From a bacterium (lineage in GTDB: Bacteria; Bacillota; Clostridia; Christensenellales; Aristaeellaceae): DNA of 64,000 nt. The notes beneath the pieces were generated by a model that was not told the origin of the DNA, did no database searches, and saw nothing but the letters and a program-made list of their open reading frames with translations. Positions 40,637 to 47,645 of the stretch are shown piece by piece; the first letter of the stretch is position 1, and each line of letters starts with the position of its first letter. The stretch is from the NCBI GenBank assembly GCA_004563405.1, contig SFTH01000005.1, forward strand, positions 1 to 64,000, written 5' to 3'. The translations under genes were made by a program, and so were the position numbers.

Positions 40637-42261
40637 GCGCCGCCTCCGCTTCTGCGGATGCGTTCCGCCGCGTCCTCCACGGTGGCCACGCCCGCGTACC
40701 AGCCGCGGCAGATGCGGTTGGCGGCGGTGGTGTAGAAGCTGTTCTCATCGAAGAATCGGTCGGGCGCATCCTCTGAGACAATTTCGCCGCGGAAGAAGAG
40801 CGCGCAGCGATCGGCGCAGCGGGCGGCAAATTCGACGTCGTGGGTGACGGCCAGAATGGAGACGCCCTGTCGCTTGAGTCGGTCGAGAATCTCCCGAATC
40901 GCGCCCTGGGTATGGGCGTCAACGCCCTTGGTGGGCTCGTCCAACAGAAGCAGGCGCGGCTTTGCAGCCAGTACCTTCGCAAGCGCCACCAGCTGCTGTT
41001 CGCCGCCGCTGAGGTCGTAGGGATGCCGGTCCATAAGATGATCCAGCACGTAGGGGAGCGACGCGAGGTCCGCGTGCACCTCCCGAAGCTCGTCGCGCAC
41101 GGTGCTCTTGAGAAAGACCGTCTGCGCGTCCTGGGGCAGCATGGCCACACATTCCCGGTAGAGCGATTGCCCGCGATACTGCTTCATGGGCTTGCCGAAT
41201 ACCCGGATTGCGCCGCTGTAGGGACGGCTGAGCCCGGCGGCGAGGCGCAAAAAGGTGGATTTGCCCGCGCCGTTTGCGCCCAGGATGCAAAAGATTTCCC
41301 CGGCACGCACATCGAGGCTCAGGCCGCGCAGCACGTCCGGACATTCGCGGCCATAGCGGAAGTAGACGTTTTTGAATTCCAGCGCGCACGCCTCCGGCCT
41401 TGCACTGCCGCTGCGCGATCCCGCGGAGAGATCCTTCGGATAGCGCTGACGCAGGAAGCGCCGCCCTTCGCGCACGGTGATGGGACATGGACCCTTCGCA
41501 CCGATGGCGTGAAAGAGGCGCACCGCGCCGGGCATCGCATCCAATAGCACCGGATGATCGCGCAGGCGGGCGCAGGCTTCGCTGGGCGGCGCATCCAGAA
41601 TCAGCCGCCCGTCCTCCAGCGCGAGCACGCGGTCGCTCATGGGCAGGGCCTCCTCCAGGCGATGCTCGATGAGCAGAACGGTGACGCCCATGTCCTGGTT
41701 CAGCTTGCGCACGGTCTGCAAAAAATCGCTCGCCGCGATGGGATCCAGCTGGGAGGTGGGCTCGTCCAGAAGCAGCACGTCCGGTTGGGCCACCATCACG
41801 GCTGCCAGGTTCAGAAGCTGCTTCTGACCGCCGGACAGGGAGCCGACGTCCCGCTCAAACCATTCGGAAATGCCGAAGTAACCCGCCATCTCCGCCACGC
41901 GGCGGCGGATGACGCTCTGGGGCAGGCCCATGTTCTCCAGCGCGAAGGCGAGTTCGTGCCAGACCTTGTCGGTCACGATCTGCTGCTCCGGCCGCTGCAT
42001 CACATAGCCGATGCGGCAGGCGGAGTCTGCGTCCTTCAGCGCCTCGATGGGCGTTCCGTCGTAGAGGATTTCACCCGTGCGTGCGCCAAGGGGAGCGAGC
42101 TCCCGCTTGAGGAGACGCAGCAGCGTGGACTTTCCAGAGCCGGTCGCGCCGATGAGGGTCACGAATTCGCTCGGATGCACGCAGAAGCTGATCTCCCGGA
42201 GGGAGGGCGAGCTGGCGTTCGGATAGCAAAAGCTCAGATTTTTGACTTCAATGTGTTCCAA
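40633..42261 (-). CDS. Fused EcfA-EcfA' energy-coupling ATPase
   Basis: A 542-residue protein with two complete ABC ATPase domains. Domain 1: Walker A GATGSGKST (about 34-42), signature LSGGQKQLL, Walker B VLLLDEPTSQLD. Domain 2: Walker A GANGAGKST (about 330), signature LSGGEQQLV, Walker B LLLLDEPTKGVD. Both sites look catalytically intact. In most Bacillota the two ECF ATPases are separate genes; here they are one chain. The start is TTG at 42261, 10 nt after GGAGG and inside the EcfT gene; longer upstream starts would overlap EcfT deeply. It powers uptake by the EcfT-S module. Confidence 0.9.
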   Translation of the reverse strand: MEHIEVKNLSFCYPNASSPSLREISFCVHPSEFVTLIGATGSGKSTLLRLLKRELAPLGARTGEILYDGTPIEALKDADSACRIGYVMQRPEQQIVTDKVWHELAFALENMGLPQSVIRRRVAEMAGYFGISEWFERDVGSLSGGQKQLLNLAAVMVAQPDVLLLDEPTSQLDPIAASDFLQTVRKLNQDMGVTVLLIEHRLEEALPMSDRVLALEDGRLILDAPPSEACARLRDHPVLLDAMPGAVRLFHAIGAKGPCPITVREGRRFLRQRYPKDLSAGSRSGSARPEACALEFKNVYFRYGRECPDVLRGLSLDVRAGEIFCILGANGAGKSTFLRLAAGLSRPYSGAIRVFGKPMKQYRGQSLYRECVAMLPQDAQTVFLKSTVRDELREVHADLASLPYVLDHLMDRHPYDLSGGEQQLVALAKVLAAKPRLLLLDEPTKGVDAHTQGAIREILDRLKRQGVSILAVTHDVEFAARCADRCALFFRGEIVSEDAPDRFFDENSFYTTAANRICRGWYAGVATVEDAAERIRRSGGGA

Positions 42262-43112
42262 CGGATGTGTTCCTCCACTTCGAGCAGTCCCGGAAAGAGG
42301 GCGAGAACGCCATAGGAAAGGTAGGCGAGGCAGGCGAGGGGACTGCATCCCCCCATGGAAAAGCGCGGGTAGAAGGAGAACGCCAGCGCGCCTGTGGCGA
42401 TGCCGGCGACTGAAACGCCGCCCAGCAGCAGGCAGGCGGCGCACATGGCCGCGTCCCGCGCGCGGAAGCGAAACAGGGCAAAGCGCGTGCGCCGCCCCAC
42501 GCCATAGCCGCGGGCGCTCATGCTGTCGGCGGTAATCACGCCATTTTCCAGCGCCCAGGTCACCAGAACGGAGAAGATGCGCATTTCGCCCCGCAGCCGG
42601 TCGACGACGTTCTCCTCCCGAAAGAGCCCCAGTGCCTTCTGGGAATCCCGCACGCGCTTTGCCTGCTCCCGCAGCAGCGGTATGTAGCGGAGGGCGATGG
42701 AGAGAATCAGCGTGAGCTTGGGCAGAGCGGAGCCGAAGATGTAGAGTAGCTTGTCGCTGGTCATGATCTGCTGAAAGGAACGAAACCAGCAGAGCACCGC
42801 CATGAGCATGCCGCCCAGGGCAATGCCGTAGTAGAAAGCCTCCAGCGTGACGGGGTTGTGGTTGAGCACGAACAGAACCGTCGCTCCGTTGTGGGAAAAC
42901 AGCGGGTTGAGCAGCGCAGAGGCCAGTGCGAGGCCGAGATAGGGCAGAATCGCCTTCAGTCCGGCGTCCGGGTTGCGCATATAGAAGTAAAACAGCGCGC
43001 CGACGAGGGAGAGGGCCAGCAGCAGCGGGTTGAAGCAGAACATCACGATGCCTGCCGTGGTCATCAGCCAGAGAAAGGCGGCTATGGGATTTGCGTCGCT
43101 CAGTCCGTTCAT
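42234..43112 (-). CDS. ECF transporter transmembrane protein EcfT
   Basis: A 292-residue protein with several membrane helices and the EcfT coupling region: LTLILSIALRYIPLLREQAKRVRDSQKALG split across the middle, then ADSMSARGYG, where the Ala-Arg-Gly signature contacts the ATPases. It starts with an ATGA overlap onto the preceding gene and overlaps the ATPase start by 28 bp. It is a dedicated T component, so this transporter does not depend on a shared ECF module. Confidence 0.92.
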   Translation of the reverse strand: MNGLSDANPIAAFLWLMTTAGIVMFCFNPLLLALSLVGALFYFYMRNPDAGLKAILPYLGLALASALLNPLFSHNGATVLFVLNHNPVTLEAFYYGIALGGMLMAVLCWFRSFQQIMTSDKLLYIFGSALPKLTLILSIALRYIPLLREQAKRVRDSQKALGLFREENVVDRLRGEMRIFSVLVTWALENGVITADSMSARGYGVGRRTRFALFRFRARDAAMCAACLLLGGVSVAGIATGALAFSFYPRFSMGGCSPLACLAYLSYGVLALFPGLLEVEEHIRWNTLKSKI

Positions 43113-44638
43113 TTCAGATCCTCGCCAAGGTCGGTCGTGTATTGCCAGAGCACCTCATCGCCATCCTCGAGTATGTAGCTTCCGCAGCCGATGGAGGGCG
43201 TAACAGCATTGACGGAATAGATCCAGCCGGAGAGCTCGCCGTAGGCGTACTCGTAGAGATAATTGATGCCGTTTACATAGGCCATGTCGCCCTCGCCGCC
43301 CTCGTGCTCCATCTGAATGTGATATTGCCGCGCGGCGGCGGTGAGCAGGTCAAACACGCTGTCGCCTTCGCAGATGGGAAACACTGTGCGCGGAAGGATG
43401 ACGCCGTCCTCGGGCGTGCTGCCATCCTCCGCCCGCCCGGCGACGGTGTCGCAGCGTATGCTGAGATAGGCGCTGCCCGAAGGATGGCGGTCGCCGGTAT
43501 CCTTTTCCGAGTAGTATTCCGAGGCGGATTCAACGTTCAGGGCGAAAACCGCCGCTGCGGCCAGCGCGCCCGCGACGAGGACGAAGAGTAGGCGCTTTGT
43601 GCGGCTGCGCTTCCGGGTGAGCGCGTAGATCGCTCCCGCCAGGACAAGAGCGCCGATCGCGCAGAGCGCCCACAGCTTCCAGCCCGGGCCTTCCGCAGCC
43701 TGCGCGGCGGGAAGCGCCGCCGTCGGCGCGGTGGAAAAATCGTAGAAGCGCACGCTTTCGTTCATCAGGGCGACCAGCGCCTGAAAAACCTGTACCGTCG
43801 CCGTTTCGTTTTCGCCCTCCCTGGGAAGATGGGAAAAGCCGCCGGAGGGACAGCGGTATTCGAGCAGGGCGTCCAGGGGATTGCGCCCGCGCTTCAGAAA
43901 GCGCGCGTCCACGCGAAAGTCCACACCGAGGGAACTGAGCGCGAGGAGCACCTGTGCGCAGCTCTCCGCGTTTTCCTTGCCCATGCTGGAAAAGCCCGCG
44001 CTCTCCAGCTGACATTCGGAGAGGAAGCCGAGGCCGCGCTCCACGGCCACAGACACCGGCGCAGAGGCGTCCGGGCAGGCGAGCGCCTGAAGGCACATGG
44101 CGGTCACGTCCACGTCTCCGTAATCGCCCATGACACTCCAGCCGCCGTCTGCCTTCTGAAGGGAGAGGAGCTTTTCCGAAAGCGCATCCCGGCTCCAGAG
44201 CGCCGAGGACGCGCCGTTGTTCAGAAGGTGCAGGCCGTAGATGATGCTCATCACGCCCAGCTTTCCGGCGGTCTCGTCCACCAGCGCATCCGGAACCTGT
44301 GCGCCCGCATGGCAAGCGAGCAGCACGAGCGCGCAGCGCTGGCGGGAGACAGGGTTGGTGATATCCCCTGCGTTCAGCCGTTCCGAGGCGGCGCGGACGT
44401 AATTGGAAAAGTCAAGGCCGCTGTTCAGGCGGCACAATGCGAGCACATTGTTGTCCGTAGGGCCGCCTGCGCCCGCGCAGAGCGCGCCGTCCAGCCATTC
44501 CTGGAGTCCGGCTTCGCCCCGCGAATACGCACAAATGCCGCTGACGGCCTCCTCGGGGCCGGCGGCGGCATGGGCACAGACGGGCGCGAGCGCCAGGATC
44601 AGCGCGAGCGCCCACAGGACAAAGTTTCTACGCTTCAT
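43109..44638 (-). CDS. Membrane-tethered alpha/alpha-barrel plus DUF4430 protein, transcobalamin-like
   Basis: A 509-residue surface protein. A signal peptide (1-24, cleavage near AHA) is followed by an alpha/alpha-barrel of the prenyltransferase/squalene-cyclase type (about 30-300) with repeat motifs LQKADGGWSV and CPSGGFSHL. Two membrane helices (about 320-339 and 349-366), joined by a basic loop, return the chain outside. The C-terminal DUF4430 domain (about 377-509) has SVFDLLTAA, GWIYSVN and DGDEVLWQY. Animal intrinsic factor and transcobalamin also combine an alpha/alpha barrel with a small beta domain of this kind and bind B12 between them. It overlaps its neighbours by 4 bp on both sides. 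Corrinoid binding is inferred from architecture and the upstream cobalamin riboswitch. Confidence 0.8.
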   Translation of the reverse strand: MKRRNFVLWALALILALAPVCAHAAAGPEEAVSGICAYSRGEAGLQEWLDGALCAGAGGPTDNNVLALCRLNSGLDFSNYVRAASERLNAGDITNPVSRQRCALVLLACHAGAQVPDALVDETAGKLGVMSIIYGLHLLNNGASSALWSRDALSEKLLSLQKADGGWSVMGDYGDVDVTAMCLQALACPDASAPVSVAVERGLGFLSECQLESAGFSSMGKENAESCAQVLLALSSLGVDFRVDARFLKRGRNPLDALLEYRCPSGGFSHLPREGENETATVQVFQALVALMNESVRFYDFSTAPTAALPAAQAAEGPGWKLWALCAIGALVLAGAIYALTRKRSRTKRLLFVLVAGALAAAAVFALNVESASEYYSEKDTGDRHPSGSAYLSIRCDTVAGRAEDGSTPEDGVILPRTVFPICEGDSVFDLLTAAARQYHIQMEHEGGEGDMAYVNGINYLYEYAYGELSGWIYSVNAVTPSIGCGSYILEDGDEVLWQYTTDLGEDLK

Positions 44639-45315
44639 TTCGCTTCGGAAACGGTCACGACGCAAACCGGCGGAACCAGTACCGCGTCGTCCGAGCGGGC
44701 GGAGACGAGGTATTCGCCCGGCGCGTCGAAGCTCAGCTGCGCATTGCCCTCAGCGTCGGTAACGAGCTGCGTATCCGCACCATCGACGGTGACGGTGGCG
44801 CCCGCCATGGGAGCGACGACGGGATTCCAGTCCGCGTCATAGCTCTGAACGCTCAACGAAAGCGCAACGCCCTCGCCGACGGCACAGGCGGCGGTCTCAT
44901 CGTCGAAGTAGCAGTAGAGATCGGACCAGGCCTCCAGATCGGTGTAGACAAAGGCGCGCAGCGCATCGCCATCGCTGACGGGGTCGGTGAGGCTGTAGGC
45001 GGAGGCGTTGTTGACGTAGTAGCCGTAGCTGCCGCCGTTTTCCTCGCCCCAGAGCTTTGTGAGGCTCAGGCCGTAGCCGAGGTCGCCTGCGGCGAATCCC
45101 GCCTCCGCGCCGCCCGCATAGGCGGCTTCGTGCGCGGCATAGAGCGCGTCATAGACGGTGACTGCGCCGTCGCCGTCCGCGTCGGACGTCTCAATGGGCG
45201 CGTGGGCCATAGCGACGTTTCCCTGTCCGTCGCTGATGGTGACGAACACGGTTTCAGCCATGGCGCCGCCGCAGACCAGCAGCAGCGCGAGCAGCGTGCA
45301 GAGCATCTTCTTCAT
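44635..45315 (-). CDS. Secreted DUF4430-like/Ig-like protein, first gene of the B12-controlled operon
   Basis: A 226-residue exported protein with a signal peptide cleaved near AMA (residue 20). Its N-terminal half resembles DUF4430: VTVYDALYAA, then YGYYVNNASAY and VSDGDALRAFVYT, the same order as in the next protein. It also has a calcium-loop-like DADGDGAVTVYDA. The C-terminal half is an Ig-like/carboxypeptidase-regulatory-like module (AGATVTVDG, TDAEGNAQLSFDAPGEY). There is no membrane anchor, so it may be released or held by partners. I chose the ATG at 45315 behind AAGGAG; an upstream frame start lies inside the regulatory leader. It probably works with the barrel protein in ligand capture. 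Confidence 0.75.
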   Translation of the reverse strand: MKKMLCTLLALLLVCGGAMAETVFVTISDGQGNVAMAHAPIETSDADGDGAVTVYDALYAAHEAAYAGGAEAGFAAGDLGYGLSLTKLWGEENGGSYGYYVNNASAYSLTDPVSDGDALRAFVYTDLEAWSDLYCYFDDETAACAVGEGVALSLSVQSYDADWNPVVAPMAGATVTVDGADTQLVTDAEGNAQLSFDAPGEYLVSARSDDAVLVPPVCVVTVSEAK

Positions 45316-45387
45316 GTTGGTTTCTCCTTCCTCTCCGGGCGGGGCGCGCCAAAGAAAAGCGCCCCCGCCGGTCTTTTGCGGCGATTG

Positions 45388-45428
45388 GCGCAATCACATC
45401 CGGGTGAAGCCCGGTCTGAGGATTGCGC
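45388..45428 (-). promoter_or_regulatory. Leader hairpin between riboswitch and first gene
   Basis: GCGCAATC (45388-45395) and GATTGCGC (45421-45428) form the base of a stem with an inner CCGGG/CCCGG pairing. It lies between the riboswitch and the ribosome binding site and may be part of the expression platform. Confidence 0.45.
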
Positions 45429-45454
45429 TTTTCCTGCCCAAAAACGTATGCCTC

Positions 45455-45478
45455 AACCGCCGGTAACCGGCGGCGGTT
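45455..45478 (-). terminator. Candidate expression-platform hairpin of the cobalamin riboswitch
   Basis: AACCGCCG and CGGCGGTT form an 8-bp stem directly after the riboswitch. It shares two bases with the 3' strand of P1, and a run of five T follows about 9 nt later. The loop contains CGGU, which could pair with ACCG in the riboswitch L5 region, as in cobalamin riboswitch kissing loops. Its exact role is inferred. Confidence 0.5.
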
Positions 45479-45570
45479 TGCGCGAACAGGCTGCCCGGCT
45501 CCCGCGTGACGCGGATACGGTAATGGAGGTTGCGCCGGCCTTGCACCGGTCTTCCCCTGCGCTGCGCAAA
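45477..45570 (-). promoter_or_regulatory. Cobalamin riboswitch (compact form)
   Basis: On the minus strand, P1 is TTTGCGC paired with GCGCAAA (45564-45570 with 45477-45483). Inside, the order of conserved elements is AGGGGAA, CCGGTGCAAGGCCGG, CCTCC, TTACCGTA and later GAGCCGGGCAGCCTG, matching the B12-box core and the 3' conserved segment of cobalamin riboswitches. At 94 nt it lacks the large peripheral arms, like the smaller class-II type. It lies just after a sigma-A promoter and before the five-gene ECF operon, so B12 sufficiency should switch the operon off. Confidence 0.87.
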
Positions 45571-45593
45571 GCAACTGACAAATTGTCGCAAAA

Positions 45594-45622
45594 ATTTTAC
45601 CACGAAGCCGCAATACAGTCAA
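45594..45622 (-). promoter_or_regulatory. Sigma-A promoter of the riboswitch-ECF operon
   Basis: TTGACT (45617-45622) and TAAAAT (45594-45599) are 17 bp apart on the minus strand. Transcription would start near 45587, about 17 nt before P1 of the riboswitch. Confidence 0.8.
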
Positions 45623-45666
45623 CACTGCAACAGTTAATTTTTATTCCCATATGGTCAAACCAGCGG

Positions 45667-45695
45667 TTGTTTTTTGGTACGGCATATGATAAAAT
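45667..45695 (+). promoter_or_regulatory. Sigma-A promoter of the PfkB kinase gene
   Basis: TTGTTT (45667-45672) and TAAAAT (45690-45695) are 17 bp apart, 40 bp before the ATG at 45736. It is divergent from the riboswitch promoter. Confidence 0.6.
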
Positions 45696-45735
45696 AAACC
45701 CAATGGATAAATTTGAAACAGGAGATGATTCATAC

Positions 45736-46737
45736 ATGGGAAAGGGAATTTGCGTAGCCGGCAACATGATCGTCGATATACTCTATCCCACGATGGGTTG
45801 GCCGAAGCAGGGCGAACTGGTGCACATTCTGGACGGGATTTCCCGCTCCACGGGCGGCGCGGTCTGCAATGTCATCATTGACCTGGCCAAGCTCGATCCG
45901 AAGATGCCGCTCTATGCCATGGGCAAGATCGGCAAGGATGCGGAGGGCGATCTGATTCTGGAGCGCATGGGCGATTATCCAAACATCGACACCAGGAACG
46001 TGATTCAGGACGGAATTTCGGCCTTTACGCTGGTGCTGGCCGACACCGTGTCCAACGAGCGCACCTTCTTTACCTACCTGGGCGCAAACGGGCGCTTTGA
46101 TGAGAGCGACATTGACTGGGACAGCCTGGACTGCGGCATACTGCACATCGGTTACATTCTGCTGCTCAATGCGCTGGATCAGGAGGATCCCGAGTACGGC
46201 AGCCGCATGGCGCGCCTGCTTCACAGCGCCCAGCAGCACGGCATCAAGACCTCCATCGACGTGGTGAGCGAGGCCAGCGACCGCTTTGCGCAGTTGGTAC
46301 CCCCTGCGCTGCGCTACACGGATTACTGCATCATCAATGAAATTGAGGCGGGCCAGACCACGGGAATTCCGCTCCGGGACGAAAATGACAAGCTCATCTA
46401 CGACAACATTCCCCTGGCGCTCAAGCGCATGAAGGAGATGGGCGTGTCCACCTGGGCCGTGATCCATAGCCCGGAGGGCGGCTTTGGCCTGGACGAAAAC
46501 GACAATTACATCGCAAAGGAGAGCCTGCACCTGCCGAAGGGCTACATCAAGGGCAGCGTGGGCGCGGGCGATGCGTTCTGCGCGGGTGTGCTCTGCGGCG
46601 CGGAGCATGGAGACAAGCTGGAGGACGCGATCATGCTCGGCATCGGCTCCGCAGCGGCCTCCCTCAGCGAGGCGAACGCGACCGACGGCATGCGCACCGA
46701 GGCGCAGGTCAGAGAGCTCATCGACGAGCTGCGCTGA
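45736..46737 (+). CDS. PfkB family carbohydrate kinase
   Basis: A 333-residue ribokinase-fold kinase. The N-terminal strand (ICVAGNMIVDILYP) carries the Asp used for substrate binding; GGAVCNVIIDLAKL is the substrate glycine loop, and GSVGAGDAFCAGVL is the PfkB signature 2 with the catalytic Asp. The motif begins with SVG rather than the common DTxG. It would phosphorylate a sugar or nucleoside; 2-keto-3-deoxygluconate, fructose, ribose and adenosine kinases share the fold and cannot be distinguished here. The start follows CAGGAGATG. It stands alone between its own promoter and a terminator. Confidence 0.9.
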   Translation: MGKGICVAGNMIVDILYPTMGWPKQGELVHILDGISRSTGGAVCNVIIDLAKLDPKMPLYAMGKIGKDAEGDLILERMGDYPNIDTRNVIQDGISAFTLVLADTVSNERTFFTYLGANGRFDESDIDWDSLDCGILHIGYILLLNALDQEDPEYGSRMARLLHSAQQHGIKTSIDVVSEASDRFAQLVPPALRYTDYCIINEIEAGQTTGIPLRDENDKLIYDNIPLALKRMKEMGVSTWAVIHSPEGGFGLDENDNYIAKESLHLPKGYIKGSVGAGDAFCAGVLCGAEHGDKLEDAIMLGIGSAAASLSEANATDGMRTEAQVRELIDELR

Positions 46738-46751
46738 GAAAGGAAAGCGAC

Positions 46752-46795
46752 AGCGGCGCGCCCGGCATTGCCGGGCGCGCCGCTGGGCTTTAAAA
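46752..46795 (+). terminator. Strong terminator after the PfkB kinase gene
   Basis: A perfect 15-bp stem (46752-46766 with 46770-46784) has loop ATT, followed by GGGCTTT and then AAAAAA. The A run would give a T run for leftward transcripts. Confidence 0.75.
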
Positions 46796-47533
46796 AAGCT
46801 TTGAGGGCCGGGGTGCGCGGTGCAGGGAGGCGAGCGCGAGAAAGAGGAGGGCCATGGAGGAGATCAGATAGCAGTAATTTGCGCTGAAGACGAACATTGC
46901 GAGCATTGCGACGCTGAACAAAAGGCAGCGGGGCGCGTTCTTCCGGTTGACGAGAAGCGCAAGCGCGTGGCGCAGGCGGCGCGGCGCGCGCCGGGACTCC
47001 GGGGGAGGGGAAATAGCGCCGGGATTCGCGGCGGCCAGCTGGGAAATCATCTGCGCATCGACGAGGGCAATGCGGGGTTGACGCAGGCCTGAAGCCATCA
47101 TGCGGCAGGATGGTTCGCAGGTGCATGTGGCGCAAACGGCCAACCTATCCTCGCCCCTGTGCCGCTTCCAGACCTCGAAGAGCCGGCTCTGGTCGAGTGC
47201 CGCGGAGGGCGGCGACTGAATCAGATCCACCGCGTAGTCGCCCTCATAGCAGCTTTTGAGCAGCCCTTCCAGTTGTCCGATGGCCTCCTCCCGGGGAAGG
47301 CACGCCAGATGCATGCTGATGCTCCCGGCGCTCTTGCGGATGCGCCGCCGCGCGAGGAACCGGCTTCGGGAGGCGCGCGCCCACAGCCGGCGCAGCAGCC
47401 TGCGCGTCATTCCGCAGCATAAGAGCGACAGCGCGAGGCTGAGGGCGCGGCTTTCGAACGCACCCCGAAAGAAGAAGTAATATGCCCCGGCGAGGGCGAG
47501 CGTGAGTACGAATCCATCAATTTTTTTGCCCAT
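46790..47533 (-). CDS. Membrane protein of unknown function with a cysteine-containing cytoplasmic domain
   Basis: A 247-residue protein I do not recognise. Hydrophobic helices lie near 6-23 and 28-45, with two more near the C-terminus (about 200-240). Between them is a basic region (RRLLRRLWARASRSR) and a soluble domain with the motif CATCTCEPSCR and then RIALVDAQMISQL. The last resembles the final strand and helix of restriction-endonuclease-like folds, but no catalytic D/E-x-K is evident. The CxxCxC and C residues could bind metal. The start at 47533 follows GGAGG at 6 nt. It is divergent from nadD-yqeK. Function is unknown. Confidence 0.7.
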   Translation of the reverse strand: MGKKIDGFVLTLALAGAYYFFFRGAFESRALSLALSLLCCGMTRRLLRRLWARASRSRFLARRRIRKSAGSISMHLACLPREEAIGQLEGLLKSCYEGDYAVDLIQSPPSAALDQSRLFEVWKRHRGEDRLAVCATCTCEPSCRMMASGLRQPRIALVDAQMISQLAAANPGAISPPPESRRAPRRLRHALALLVNRKNAPRCLLFSVAMLAMFVFSANYCYLISSMALLFLALASLHRAPRPSKLF

Positions 47534-47645
47534 ATTCCGCCTCCGTGAAGGTTTTTCCCCTATTGTTGACGAAATAAACAAAGTTATACGGTTTTGAGAT
47601 TTCCAGTTCACAATTTGGGTGTATACTGATATAGAGGTGAGACGC

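Noticed and set aside
45316..45735. T-box or other riboswitch for the rightward PfkB gene
   Set aside because: The conserved motifs fit only the cobalamin riboswitch on the minus strand; the rightward leader is about 40 nt.
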